Made by a program: the position numbers and the translations under genes. From Rhizobium sp. CG5 (GTDB taxonomy: Bacteria; Pseudomonadota; Alphaproteobacteria; Rhizobiales; Rhizobiaceae), in assembly GCF_023701945.1 (NCBI RefSeq), contig NZ_JABAEF010000018.1, forward strand, positions 62,001 to 126,000: 64,000 nt of DNA. The letters run 5' to 3'. Positions 16,949-26,239 of the stretch are shown piece by piece. Every line of letters starts with the position of its first letter. Within the stretch, counting starts at the first letter, position 1. A model generated the notes under the pieces. It was not told the DNA's origin and did not search any database. It saw nothing but the letters and a program-made list of their open reading frames with translations.

Positions 16949-18334
16949 TCACGGCAGCGGCGCGCCCAGCCGTTGCAGGATGAACGCGCTCAGGGCCCGG
17001 TAATCGCCGTCGAAGTGATGGCCGCCATCGCGGGTGATGATCTCGACGCCCTCGTCCAGACGCGGGCGAAGGGCGGGACAGGCGTTTTCCGGATCGTCCT
17101 TTCCCTCGATGCACTGGATCTTGACCGGCTCTATGCCGTTGAGATGATCGACGGGATCGCCGTGTTTGGCAGAGCCGGGTATGCCGACCCAGCCGGTCAG
17201 CGCAATCTCGAAATCGGCGGCGTGCGACAGGGCCAGCAGCGAGAGCAGCGTGATCGCCTGTCGATCCGCCTGGGGCAGGCGAAGATAGGTCGCCGGCAGG
17301 ATATTGGCGCCGAAGGAATAGCCGACGAGCACGACCTTGCGGACCTTCCAGCGGGCCTTGTGAACGGCCAGGATGCGCGTGAGGTCGGCGGCCGTCTGCT
17401 CGGGGCTCTTCTCACTCCAGAAATAGCGCAGCGCATCGACGCCGACCACGGGCACGCCGGCCTCCTGCAGATGGGCTCCGAGTTTCTGGTCGATATCGCG
17501 CCAGCCGCCATCGCCGGAATAGATCACCGCCAGGGTGTCGTAGACCGGCTCGGCATCGAGCACGACGATCGGCAGGTCGAGCGGGGCTGCGGTTTTCATG
17601 TGGCGCAGAGAGGCGGCGCGGAGCTGATCGGTCACCAGATCTGCGGCAGCGCCGGCTCCGTCGGTGATGACGATATCGGGATGGCTCGCCTTGAGGGCTG
17701 CGGCCTGGGCGCGTCCCTCCGGCCCGGCCTGCCGGCTGAAGGCGATCGAGACCGGTTGCGGCAGGGCGCCGGATGTCAAGCCGTAGACGATGCCGCCAGG
17801 CACCGGCGTTTTCGGCGCCGGCGTGCAGAGCGGGGTCTGAAGGGGAACAGGGGCGCCGGGATCGACCGCCACGGTCTCCGAGATCGTGGCTTGCGGCGAC
17901 TGGGCCGTCATCGCCAGGGCAAGACTTGCCCCCTCGCCCCAACCGGCGAGCAGCGGCGGGTGGTAGGTCTGCAGACCCTCCAGCCGGTGGATCTCCTTGG
18001 ACAGTTTTTCCACATCGGCGATCAGGTAGAGGCAGTCGCGCGTCTCGCGGCGCAGCGCCGCGTAATAGGATGGCAGATCGACACCAATGACCAATGCGCC
18101 TTCCGCTGCCAGCGCCTGGGACGCGGCCTCTTCGGCCGGCGACCAGCCGGCGGCATCGGACAGCAGGACCACGAGCCCCGCAATGTCGCCGCTCGGCCGG
18201 ATCAGGCGATCCGTCGGCAGGCTGGCGGTCTGCAGTTCGGTCGCCGGTGCCACGGCGGATGTCCCCAACAGCCAGAGCGCTGCCAGCAGCGCCGCCGACA
18301 GCCGACGGCAGCCGGTCGATGCAGGGCCGGTCAT
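16949..18334 (-). CDS. acvB: AcvB, lysyl-phosphatidylglycerol hydrolase (VirJ-domain)
   Basis: 461 aa with a signal peptide (about 1-31, ending near APATE), so periplasmic. It is built of two alpha/beta-hydrolase-like halves; the C-terminal VirJ domain (about 255-461) has IYSGDGGWRDID, the nucleophile elbow GYSFGA (Ser340) and late GGHHFDGDY His. In Agrobacterium AcvB removes lysine from lysyl-phosphatidylglycerol and is needed for virulence and acid tolerance. Its start overlaps the lpiA stop by four bases (ATGA), giving the conserved lpiA-acvB operon. The frame extends upstream into lpiA but the signal peptide fixes the start. Confidence 0.9.
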   Translation of the reverse strand: MTGPASTGCRRLSAALLAALWLLGTSAVAPATELQTASLPTDRLIRPSGDIAGLVVLLSDAAGWSPAEEAASQALAAEGALVIGVDLPSYYAALRRETRDCLYLIADVEKLSKEIHRLEGLQTYHPPLLAGWGEGASLALAMTAQSPQATISETVAVDPGAPVPLQTPLCTPAPKTPVPGGIVYGLTSGALPQPVSIAFSRQAGPEGRAQAAALKASHPDIVITDGAGAAADLVTDQLRAASLRHMKTAAPLDLPIVVLDAEPVYDTLAVIYSGDGGWRDIDQKLGAHLQEAGVPVVGVDALRYFWSEKSPEQTAADLTRILAVHKARWKVRKVVLVGYSFGANILPATYLRLPQADRQAITLLSLLALSHAADFEIALTGWVGIPGSAKHGDPVDHLNGIEPVKIQCIEGKDDPENACPALRPRLDEGVEIITRDGGHHFDGDYRALSAFILQRLGAPLP

Positions 18335-19641
18335 CGACGCAGAACGCCGCGCAGCCCGCCGCCGATCAGCATGGTGACATCGAACAGGGCGACAACCGGC
18401 AGCGCGGCGCCCTTGACCACGAAGTAGCGCGGCTGCCATTGCGGATCGAATTTCGACTTGAAGCTGTGGACACCCTGGAAATTGTAGTAGCGCTCGCCAG
18501 TCCGATAGACACGGCGGCCGATGCGGTTCCAGAGCGGTGCATGGGCGTGGCTCGACAGGCCGGCGAGCGGCGCCATGCCGAGATTGAGCGCCCGATAGCC
18601 GGCGCCCTTCAGATGCTCCATGGTGCGCACGAACAGCAGGTCCATCATGCCGCGATGGGTATCGGGCAGATGCCGCATCAGGTCGATGAAGGCGTCGCCG
18701 CCCGCATCGGCGGTCAGAATGCTGGCGAAGGCGACGATGCGGCCGTCGAGGCGGATGACGGCGACCGGTCCCGATGCCACATAGTCGCGTTTGAAGGTGC
18801 CGAGCGAAAAGCCTTTTTCGGCGGCATTGTGCTGGGCGAGCCAGGCATTCGAGACATTTTCGAGGTCATCCATCGCCGCAAGAACCTCTGCCGGCGACAG
18901 CATCGCGAATTGCAGGCCGTCGCGTTCCGCCCGGTTGATGGAGCGGCGCAGTTTCACCCAGTCGCCACCCCTGGTGTCGAAGGTCGTCAGGTCGACCACT
19001 GCCTGTTCACCGAGCTTGAGGGAGTGCAGGCCGAGATCGACGGCATGGGGCAGGAAATCCTGAGAGACCTGGTAGAAGACCGGCCGGCATCCTTGACGGC
19101 GGGCCAGATCGCAGAAGGCGGCCACGAGATCCGGCCAGGCGGCGCGATCGCCGACAGGATCGAACAGCGCCACCAGCGAGCGCCCCTTGCGGGCATACAT
19201 GATGAAGGCCTTGCCGCAATCGGAAAACAGCACCGATTTGTCGCCGAGCCGAACCAGCCCGGCGCAGGCATGCGGCTGTGCGTCGAGCAGCGCGACGGCA
19301 CGCTGCACCTGATCAGGACACGGCCGGGATGGTGTTCTGCCACGCCAGGTGAAACGTCGAGTCGCCAGCATGCCGAGGAACAGCGCCAGTCCCATCGGGC
19401 CTTCCTCGGGCAGGGTGTCCTGCATCCGCCAAACCTGCCAGCCGAGCCGCAGGACGCTCTCATCGACCAGCAGCTGAACCAGGGAGACCAGCGCCAGGGC
19501 AACCAGCGCCGATGCCACGACAGCCCGCATCTTGACGCCGGAAAGCACGGCGCCGGCCGTTCGCTGCGCGGCGCGGCCAAGCGGTCGATAGAAGCGGCGC
19601 GCCGACGGCGGCAGGGGAGACTCAAGTGATGTATCGACCAT
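18331..19641 (-). CDS. lpiA: Short LpiA: lysyl-phosphatidylglycerol synthase domain without flippase
   Basis: 436 aa; MprF/LpiA proteins are usually about 850 aa. The C-terminal LPG_synthase_C (DUF2156) domain is complete, with CGKAFIMYARKGRSLVALFDP, the GMMDLLFVRTMEHLK helix and the YNFQGVHSFKSKFDPQWQPRY signature. It would transfer lysine from Lys-tRNA to phosphatidylglycerol. Only one or two hydrophobic helices (about 37-75) precede it, in place of the multi-span flippase. Only 298 bp remain to the divergent cysH start, so the flippase is truly absent from this locus. The start ATG 19641 is tentative (weak ribosome site). Confidence 0.85.
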   Translation of the reverse strand: MVDTSLESPLPPSARRFYRPLGRAAQRTAGAVLSGVKMRAVVASALVALALVSLVQLLVDESVLRLGWQVWRMQDTLPEEGPMGLALFLGMLATRRFTWRGRTPSRPCPDQVQRAVALLDAQPHACAGLVRLGDKSVLFSDCGKAFIMYARKGRSLVALFDPVGDRAAWPDLVAAFCDLARRQGCRPVFYQVSQDFLPHAVDLGLHSLKLGEQAVVDLTTFDTRGGDWVKLRRSINRAERDGLQFAMLSPAEVLAAMDDLENVSNAWLAQHNAAEKGFSLGTFKRDYVASGPVAVIRLDGRIVAFASILTADAGGDAFIDLMRHLPDTHRGMMDLLFVRTMEHLKGAGYRALNLGMAPLAGLSSHAHAPLWNRIGRRVYRTGERYYNFQGVHSFKSKFDPQWQPRYFVVKGAALPVVALFDVTMLIGGGLRGVLRR

Positions 19642-19939
19642 GGTGAACCTGGGAGTGATGACGGCAACGGCGCTTTTATTAGTATGTCTGGATGGAGCCA
19701 GCCTTGTCTCACAGGGCGGTAAACAGTTCCGAAACATCACCGCTACAATTGCTGCAGCCCTGAAATAGTCGACGTTGCGGCCTGCGGACGCCAGCACCGG
19801 CCGCATGGGCGGGTTTTCTTTTGCAACCGGCATGGGGAGAGATATTTGCTCCCATGACGACACATCCAGAACGGCTGTTTCTGTCAGGCGGCGCGACAAA
19901 CTGCGATAGTGTCACAAACATGGGCTACAGGAATCCCCG

Positions 19940-20689
19940 ATGACCGCTCAAAATGCCGCACAGGACGCCGAAACGCTCGATGCCACCTTGGCTGGCCTCG
20001 ATCTGACGGCCCGACTGCGTCTCGTCGCCGAACTTGGCGGACGCGCCGTTTTTACCACCAGCCTCGGGATCGAGGATCAGGTGATCACCGCCGCCATCGG
20101 CCTGGCGGGCCTGCCGATCGAAGTGGCGACGCTCGAAACCGGCCGGCTGTTTCCGCAAACCGTGGCGCTGATGACCGAGACCGAAGACCGCTTCGGCATG
20201 ACGATCACCCGCTACGCACCGGATCAGGCCGATATCGATGCCTATGCCAGCCAGTACGGCCTCAATGGTTTCTACGACAGCGTCGAAGCCCGCCACGCCT
20301 GCTGTCATGTGCGCAAGCTGAAGCCTTTGGCCCGCGCCCTGGACGGCGCTGCCGTGTGGGTGACGGGCTTGCGCCGCGGACAGTCGGGCAATCGCGCCAC
20401 CACGCCGTTTGCCGAATATGATGCCGAGCGCAATCTGCTGAAGATCAATCCTTTGGCCGACTGGTCGCTCGACCACATCAACGCCTATGTGGACGCGCAG
20501 GCCGTGCCGATCAATCCGCTGCATGCCCGCGGCTTTCCGTCCATCGGCTGCGAGCCGTGTACGAGGGCCATCCGTCCGGGCGAACCGGAACGGGCTGGCC
20601 GATGGTGGTGGGAAAACGACGAAAAGCGCGAGTGCGGACTGCATGTCCCGGAAGCCGCAGCAACCTCGCTCACCGCCAGCTCCTTGTAA
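19940..20689 (+). CDS. cysH: Adenylylsulfate (APS) reductase, thioredoxin-dependent
   Basis: 249 aa. Reduces adenylylsulfate to sulfite with thioredoxin. Two cysteine pairs, ACCHVRK and CEPCTR, are present in addition to the catalytic ECGLH cysteine. These pairs ligate a 4Fe-4S cluster and mark the APS-using rather than PAPS-using enzymes. PP-loop-like TTSLGIEDQVI is near residue 38. No cysC kinase domain follows in the operon, consistent with direct APS reduction. It is divergent from lpiA and leads the cysH-cysD-cysN cluster. Confidence 0.93.
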   Translation: MTAQNAAQDAETLDATLAGLDLTARLRLVAELGGRAVFTTSLGIEDQVITAAIGLAGLPIEVATLETGRLFPQTVALMTETEDRFGMTITRYAPDQADIDAYASQYGLNGFYDSVEARHACCHVRKLKPLARALDGAAVWVTGLRRGQSGNRATTPFAEYDAERNLLKINPLADWSLDHINAYVDAQAVPINPLHARGFPSIGCEPCTRAIRPGEPERAGRWWWENDEKRECGLHVPEAAATSLTASSL

Positions 20690-20711
20690 ATCACGCGAAT
20701 GACAGGCGGAC

Positions 20712-20753
20712 GCCTCGCCCGATCTGGTTTCTCGAACCAGACGCTGGCGAGGC
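20712..20753 (+). other. Two-part hairpin in the cysH-cysD gap
   Basis: An outer 8-bp stem (20712-20719 with 20746-20753) encloses an inner 7-bp stem (20723-20729 with 20735-20741) with a 5-nt loop. It is followed by AAAA, not T residues, so it is more likely an mRNA-processing or stability element than a terminator. Confidence 0.5.
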
Positions 20754-20799
20754 AAAACCGCAAGAAAAAGGGGCCCCAGGGGCCTGCCAGGATAACGAT

Positions 20800-21750
20800 A
20801 TGCACCATTCCGAATTCGATACCCATTCCAAGGACCAGCCGGCCAAGGAACCGCTCGATCCGCATCTGAAGGCGCTGGAAAACGAAGCGATCCACATCTT
20901 CCGCGAAGTGGCCGGCGAGTTCGAAAAGCCTGTGATGCTCTATTCGGTCGGCAAGGATTCGTCCGTGCTGCTGCACCTGGCGCGCAAGGCGTTTTATCCC
21001 GGCCGCGTCCCCTTTCCGCTGCTGCATGTCGACACCGGCTGGAAGTTCAAGGAAATGATCGCCTTTCGCGACGAGATGGTCGACCGCTACGATCTCGATC
21101 TGGTGGCCCATACCAATCCGCGCGGCGCAGCCGAGAAGATCAGCCCGTTCAGCCACGGCTCGTCGCTCTATACCGATATCATGAAGACCGAGGCTCTGCG
21201 CCAGGCGCTCGATGCCGGCAAATATGATGCGGCCTTCGGCGGTGCGCGGCGCGACGAGGAGGCCAGCCGCGCCAAGGAGCGCATCTATTCGTTCCGCACG
21301 CCCGACCATCGCTGGGACCCGCGCAACCAGCGCCCGGAACTGTGGAACGTCTATAACGGCATGATCCGCAAGGGCGAGAGCGTGCGCGCCTTCCCGCTGT
21401 CGAACTGGACCGAGGTCGACATCTGGCGCTATATCCAGGCGGAACAGATCCCACTGGTGCCGCTCTATTTCGCCGCCAAGCGCCCCTTCGTCGAGCGCGA
21501 CGGCATGATGATTCTGGCCGAAGATCCGCGGCTCGAACTGCTGCCCGGCGAAGTGCGCCAGGAGGGCATGATCCGCTTCCGCACGCTCGGCTGCTTCCCG
21601 CTGACCGGCGCCATCCGCTCCACGGCAACGACGCTCGACGACGTGATCGCCGAACTTGAAATCGCCACCGTCTCCGAACGCCAGGGCCGCGCCATCGACA
21701 AGGACCAGGCCGGATCGATGGAAAAGAAAAAACGCGAAGGATATTTCTGA
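20800..21750 (+). CDS. cysD: Sulfate adenylyltransferase subunit 2
   Basis: 316 aa. The small ATP-PPase-fold subunit of ATP sulfurylase makes APS from ATP and sulfate together with CysN. The PP-loop reads YSVGKDSSVLLHLA and the substrate region FPLLHVDTGWKFKEM; the C-terminal KKKREGYF tail is typical. The open frame reaches back into cysH (20557), but ATG 20800 has AGGA upstream and gives the family start MHHSEFD. One base separates its stop from cysN. Confidence 0.95.
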   Translation: MHHSEFDTHSKDQPAKEPLDPHLKALENEAIHIFREVAGEFEKPVMLYSVGKDSSVLLHLARKAFYPGRVPFPLLHVDTGWKFKEMIAFRDEMVDRYDLDLVAHTNPRGAAEKISPFSHGSSLYTDIMKTEALRQALDAGKYDAAFGGARRDEEASRAKERIYSFRTPDHRWDPRNQRPELWNVYNGMIRKGESVRAFPLSNWTEVDIWRYIQAEQIPLVPLYFAAKRPFVERDGMMILAEDPRLELLPGEVRQEGMIRFRTLGCFPLTGAIRSTATTLDDVIAELEIATVSERQGRAIDKDQAGSMEKKKREGYF

Positions 21751-21751
21751 G

Positions 21752-23230
21752 ATGACGCCCACTAGCGCCACCGCCCTTGCCGATACCCTGCCGCAGTCCG
21801 AGCCGGTCTTTGTCGGCCGCGACGTCCGCCCGCTTCGCCTGATCACCTGCGGCAGCGTCGACGACGGCAAGTCCACGCTGATCGGCCGCCTGCTCTGGGA
21901 TACCAAGGCGGTCAAGGAAGACCAGGCAGCGACGCTGCACCGTGACAGCGGCAAGCAGAACGATCTCGGCCTGCCGGATTTCGCCCTGCTGCTCGACGGG
22001 TTGCAAGCCGAACGCGAACAGGGCATCACCATCGATGTCGCCTATCGCTATTTCGCCACCGACAAGCGCTCGTTCATCGTCGCCGACACACCCGGCCATG
22101 AGCAATATACCCGCAACATGGCAACCGGCGCCTCGACCGCCGATCTCGCCGTGCTGTTGGTCGATGCCCGCACCGGTATTCTCGAGCAGACCCGTCGGCA
22201 TGCCACCATCGCCTCGCTGATGGGCATCAAGCAGTTCGTGCTGGCGATCAACAAGATCGACCTGACCAATTACGACCGGGCCGGGTTCGAGGCGATCTCC
22301 GCCGAGTTCAAGGCGCTCGCCCTGACGCTCGGCGTGCGGCAGATCACCACCATCCCGATGTCGGCGCTGAAGGGCGAGAACGTCGTCTATTCCGGCAAAT
22401 CCGTGATGCCGTGGTATGACGGCCAGACGCTGGTCGAAACCCTGGAGCTGGCCACCCTGCGCTCGGCCCAGACCACCGGTTTCCGCCTGCCCGTGCAGCG
22501 CGTCTGCCGGCCCGGCGAAAGTTTTCGCGGCTATCAGGGCACCGTTGCCGGCGGCGCGGTCAAGCCGGGCGACAGCGTCGCCATCCTGCCGTCGGGCGCC
22601 GTTGCCAATGTCAAGCAGATCGTCACCTTCGACCTGGTGCGCAATGCCGCCGTTGCCGGCGATGCCGTGACGCTGGTGCTCGACCGGCAGGTCGACGTGT
22701 CGCGCGGCGACATGATCGTCTCGCTCGACAGCCAGCCGCAGATCGGCCTGTCCTTCGATGCGCAGATGGTCGCCCTGCAGCCGGACGGCATCCTGCCGGG
22801 CAAGCGCTACTGGCTGAAATCCGGCTCGCGCCGCCAGCGCGTGCAGGTGCAGCCGATCTCGCAGCTGGACCTGAAGACCGGCAAGTGGAACCCGGCCGAC
22901 ATTTTGCCGATGAACGGCATCGGCAAGGTGCATCTGGATTTCGACGAGAAGGCCGTGTTCGATGCCTATGAGCTGAACCGGGCGACCGGCGCCTTCATCC
23001 TGATCGACCCCGACACCAACAATACGGTGGCCGGCGGTATGATCACCGCCAAGCGCTCCGATCTCGGCGGATTGCATGCCCATGACGCCCGCGTCATCGT
23101 CTCGCTGCCGGCCGACCTCGCCGACCAGGTGATGGCCACCGAGCTGCTGGCGAGCCGCCGCGACGAGGTGGAAACCCGCCGCATCACCGCCGGCGCCGCC
23201 CGCGCGTTGTTTGATGGCCTGGACGGCTGA
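21752..23230 (+). CDS. cysN: Sulfate adenylyltransferase subunit 1 (GTPase)
   Basis: 492 aa. An EF-Tu-like GTPase that drives APS synthesis with CysD. The G1 motif is GSVDDGKSTLIGRLLW, G3 is DTPGHEQYTRNMATGAS, G4 is NKID. C-terminal beta-barrel domains follow. Unlike NodQ/CysNC there is no C-terminal APS kinase, so PAPS is not made here and the product goes to CysH. It begins one base after the cysD stop, so translation is coupled. Confidence 0.95.
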   Translation: MTPTSATALADTLPQSEPVFVGRDVRPLRLITCGSVDDGKSTLIGRLLWDTKAVKEDQAATLHRDSGKQNDLGLPDFALLLDGLQAEREQGITIDVAYRYFATDKRSFIVADTPGHEQYTRNMATGASTADLAVLLVDARTGILEQTRRHATIASLMGIKQFVLAINKIDLTNYDRAGFEAISAEFKALALTLGVRQITTIPMSALKGENVVYSGKSVMPWYDGQTLVETLELATLRSAQTTGFRLPVQRVCRPGESFRGYQGTVAGGAVKPGDSVAILPSGAVANVKQIVTFDLVRNAAVAGDAVTLVLDRQVDVSRGDMIVSLDSQPQIGLSFDAQMVALQPDGILPGKRYWLKSGSRRQRVQVQPISQLDLKTGKWNPADILPMNGIGKVHLDFDEKAVFDAYELNRATGAFILIDPDTNNTVAGGMITAKRSDLGGLHAHDARVIVSLPADLADQVMATELLASRRDEVETRRITAGAARALFDGLDG

Positions 23231-23275
23231 GAGAAGCCTTTTTGAAACGGCGATGGCTTGAGACGGACTGTCCGG

Positions 23276-23600
23276 CAAGCCTGCCTTGCCCCTCACCCCT
23301 GGCCCTCTGCCTTGCCCCTCTGCCTTGCCCCTCACCCTAGCCCTCTCCCCGCAAGCGGGGAGAGGGGACGTGCCCCACTCGACCGTTGAGAGAGGGAACT
23401 TGCCCCGCTCGGTGTTGCAAGAGGGGACGTGCCCCATTGGGCGTTGAGAGAGGGCGGAGACGGTGCGGCATCTGTCCTTCTCCCCGTTCACGGGGAGAAG
23501 GTCCCGGCAGGGGGATGAGGGGCCAGTGCGCAGAGACCTGCCGTCCCCCTCATCCGGCGCTGCGCGCCACCTTCTCCCCGAGAGGAGAAGACCGGCCGCA
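23276..23600. repeat. Composite RIME-like repeat block after cysN
   Basis: The 407-bp gap between cysN and the convergent LacI gene has no gene. It holds partial copies of the RIME-like palindrome (for example 23330-23370 and 23477-23524) and a degenerate tandem array at about 23364-23460. Each array unit of about 30 bp reads like GAGAGGGGACGTGCCCCACT. The last part (23545-23590) is a third palindrome half. It probably also acts as the terminator region for both converging genes. Confidence 0.75.
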
Positions 23601-23637
23601 GATGTCCTGCCCGATCGGTTTTAGCCGTTTCCAATCT

Positions 23638-24669
23638 TCAGCCCATCTTCCGTGTCGATTGCCGTTCGATCAGCGTGTAACAGAGATCGACGGTGCCACG
23701 GATGCGGTTGTCGGTTTCGGCGCGCACGATCATTTCGACGGCGCGATAGCCGATGTCGTAGCGCGGCAACCGCACGGTGGTCAGCGTCGGTTGCGAAACA
23801 CTGGTGAAGTCCAGGTCGTTGAAACCGCAGATGCCGAAATCCTCCGGCACGCGTAAACCCCGGCGCTGGCATTCGAACAGCACGCCAAGCGCGATATCAT
23901 CATTGTGGCAGAAGACGGCATCGCTGTCGGGCACCTGGCGCAGCAGCCGGTCCAGCAGGCTGCAGCCGACGCCGACGCTGGTATGGATGTCGGAGGATTG
24001 CACCAGGGCCGGATCGAACAGGCCGGCCTCCTCCAGCACGGAGCGATAGCCTTCAAGGCGGTGGCGGCCGCGGATGTCCATATGGCCGCCGAGCAGGCCG
24101 ATGCGCCGATAGCCGGCCGCCAGCAGATGCCGGGTGGCGGCGATGGCGGCGGCCCGGTGATCGATGCCGATCGCCATGTCGACCGGCGGCACGGTGATAT
24201 CCATAATCTGCACCACCGGACATGGCGCCTTTTTCAGAAGCTCGATCACCGGTTCGTGCACCTCCACACCGGCAATGATGATGCCGGCCGGATTCTGCCC
24301 AAAGAACAATTTCAGCTGCTTGATCTCTTCGGCGGGGTCGAAATGGGTGTTGGCATATTGAATGCGCAGATCTGTGGAGCGAACCCGATCCTCGATGCCG
24401 CGCATGACGCTCAAAAAGACATAGCTGGCCAGGGCGGGTGACAGAACGCCGATGATGCCGTTGTTGCGGCTCGCCAGGGCGCGGGCGGCGAAATCCGGCA
24501 CATAGCCCATGTCCTCGATGATCCGAAGAATGGTGTCGCGCAGTTTGGGAGAGACTTTTTCCGGATTGCGCAGCGCCCGCGATACCGTGATCGAACTGAC
24601 GCCTGCAACCCTGGCGACATCGATAAGGGTGATGCGTTCCTGACGATGCCGATGCCGCTTAACTGCCAA
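23638..24669 (-). CDS. LacI-family transcriptional regulator
   Basis: 343 aa. The LacI HTH begins at residue 13 (ITLIDVARVAGVSSITVSRALRNPEKV), followed by the hinge helix and a periplasmic-binding-protein-like effector domain. The sequence is closest in style to the GntR/gluconate-type repressors of proteobacteria. The start is a TTG (24669) with AGGTGA just upstream; the nearest in-frame ATG would cut off the DNA-binding helix. No obvious catabolic operon adjoins it, so the regulated sugar is unknown. The type I secretion genes lie upstream in the same direction, 244 bp away. Confidence 0.85.
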   Translation of the reverse strand: MAVKRHRHRQERITLIDVARVAGVSSITVSRALRNPEKVSPKLRDTILRIIEDMGYVPDFAARALASRNNGIIGVLSPALASYVFLSVMRGIEDRVRSTDLRIQYANTHFDPAEEIKQLKLFFGQNPAGIIIAGVEVHEPVIELLKKAPCPVVQIMDITVPPVDMAIGIDHRAAAIAATRHLLAAGYRRIGLLGGHMDIRGRHRLEGYRSVLEEAGLFDPALVQSSDIHTSVGVGCSLLDRLLRQVPDSDAVFCHNDDIALGVLFECQRRGLRVPEDFGICGFNDLDFTSVSQPTLTTVRLPRYDIGYRAVEMIVRAETDNRIRGTVDLCYTLIERQSTRKMG

Positions 24670-24913
24670 ATATCACCTGCCCCATGGTGCCCGCCTGGTC
24701 TTTTGGCCTGCAGATGACGCCGCCACGTCGGCTGCAGGCCGGTTCATTGTCAAGCATCGCCAAGTCTTCATGGCATAACCGGTCGATCCGACCTGATGAT
24801 GACGCCAACAACCAACAATTGTGATCTTAACGCAGGTTGAGAACTGCGGCAATCTCTTCGGCGGCGTCGAACCGCAGAATATTGTGCGTTGCAGCATTTT
24901 TGCCAAGCAACGC

Positions 24914-26239
24914 TCAGCGTTCGCGGAAGGCCTTGCTGAAATAATGGGCCAGCGGCATGACCAGATAGGTGAGCGGCGAACGTTCCGTCGTCTGGATGAA
25001 GGCCTCGACCGGCATGCCCGGCACGATATGGGCCGTGCCGAGCTTGGCGATCTCGCCGGCATCCGGCAGGATGCGCACCTTGTAGAAGCTGGCGCCGGAG
25101 CGTTCGTCGCTGAACACGTCAGCCGACACTTCGGCAACGGTGCCCTTGATCTCCGGCGTCTGGTGACGGTCGAAGGCGACGAACAGCAGCTCGGCCTTCT
25201 GCCCGACATGCACCTGGTCGATCGACGCCGGGGGGATATTGGTGGTGACGACCAGGCCGACATCCTGCGGGATGATGTAGAGAATGGGTTCGGCGGCCCG
25301 CACCACGGCGCGCAGCGCATGCACCTGCAGGCCGAACACCACGCCGCCAACGGGCGCGCGCAACTCCATGCGGCTCAGGGTTTCGATCGCCGCGATACGG
25401 CGCTGGCGCAGCTCGGCGATCTGCGCCTCGATGGTGCGCAGCTGGGTGATCGCCTCTTCGCGCATGGCGCTCGACACGTTGAGAATGGCGATCTCGATCT
25501 CGGCGATGCGGGCGCGGTTTTCCGCGACGCTGGCGCGGGCGCCCGAGGTATCGCCATCGATCTCGGCGCCTTCGCGTTCCAGCGCCATGACCTGGCTGGT
25601 CTGGGTCAGCCCTTCCTTCAGAAGCTTGTTCTGGCCGACCAGTTCGGAATCGATGAAGCTCTTCTGCCGCTCGAGCGCGGTAACGCGGTCGACCAGGCCG
25701 TCGATCTGCTCGGTGATCTGCTTGCGGCGCTCGACCAGCTGGCCGATCTGCTTGTCGCGGGTATCGCGGCGGGCGTTCAGCAGCCGCGTCTGGCCGGTCA
25801 CCATTTCCGCGACATCGGCATCGGTCTTGGCGCGTTCCAGCATGTCCGGATCGAATTGGATGTCGGCCGTATCGTCCTGTTCGGCCTTCAGCCGCGCCTG
25901 GGTGCCGAGCAGCGAATAGAGCTGGCCTTCGATGATGGCCAGTTCCGAGCGGTCGATCTTCTCGTCGAAGCGCATCAGCACCTGGCCGGCGGTCACGACA
26001 TCGCCGTCCTGGACCAGGATCTCGCCGACCACGCCGCCGATCTGGTGCTGCACGACCTGGCGATTGGTCTCGACCTCGACGATGCCGCTGCCGATCACCG
26101 CGCCGTGGATCGTCGTCAGGGCCACCCAGGCACCGATGCCGATGACCAGGAAGGCAAGCGTCAGGAAACCGGCCAGCATGTGGCTGCGGCTGTTCCAGCG
26201 GACCGCGCCGGCCGAGGGTATTTTCTGGACCAGGCTCAT
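24914..26239 (-). CDS. prsE: HlyD-family membrane fusion protein of a type I exporter (PrsE-like)
   Basis: 441 aa. One N-terminal transmembrane helix (about 22-44), a biotinyl-lipoyl-like half (VQHQIGGVVGEILVQDGDVV), a long coiled coil (about 95-290) and the second lipoyl half plus beta-barrel. It bridges the ABC transporter to an outer-membrane TolC-like channel. Overlap of four bases with the ABC gene shows coupling. In rhizobia PrsDE exports EPS glycanases and RTX-type proteins; that assignment rests on genus context and length, and other type I systems look alike. Confidence 0.8.
   Translation of the reverse strand: MSLVQKIPSAGAVRWNSRSHMLAGFLTLAFLVIGIGAWVALTTIHGAVIGSGIVEVETNRQVVQHQIGGVVGEILVQDGDVVTAGQVLMRFDEKIDRSELAIIEGQLYSLLGTQARLKAEQDDTADIQFDPDMLERAKTDADVAEMVTGQTRLLNARRDTRDKQIGQLVERRKQITEQIDGLVDRVTALERQKSFIDSELVGQNKLLKEGLTQTSQVMALEREGAEIDGDTSGARASVAENRARIAEIEIAILNVSSAMREEAITQLRTIEAQIAELRQRRIAAIETLSRMELRAPVGGVVFGLQVHALRAVVRAAEPILYIIPQDVGLVVTTNIPPASIDQVHVGQKAELLFVAFDRHQTPEIKGTVAEVSADVFSDERSGASFYKVRILPDAGEIAKLGTAHIVPGMPVEAFIQTTERSPLTYLVMPLAHYFSKAFRER

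Noticed and set aside
23360..23460. Possible CRISPR array in the tandem units after cysN
   Set aside because: Units are degenerate and lack unique spacers of regular size; they belong to the RIME-like repeat.
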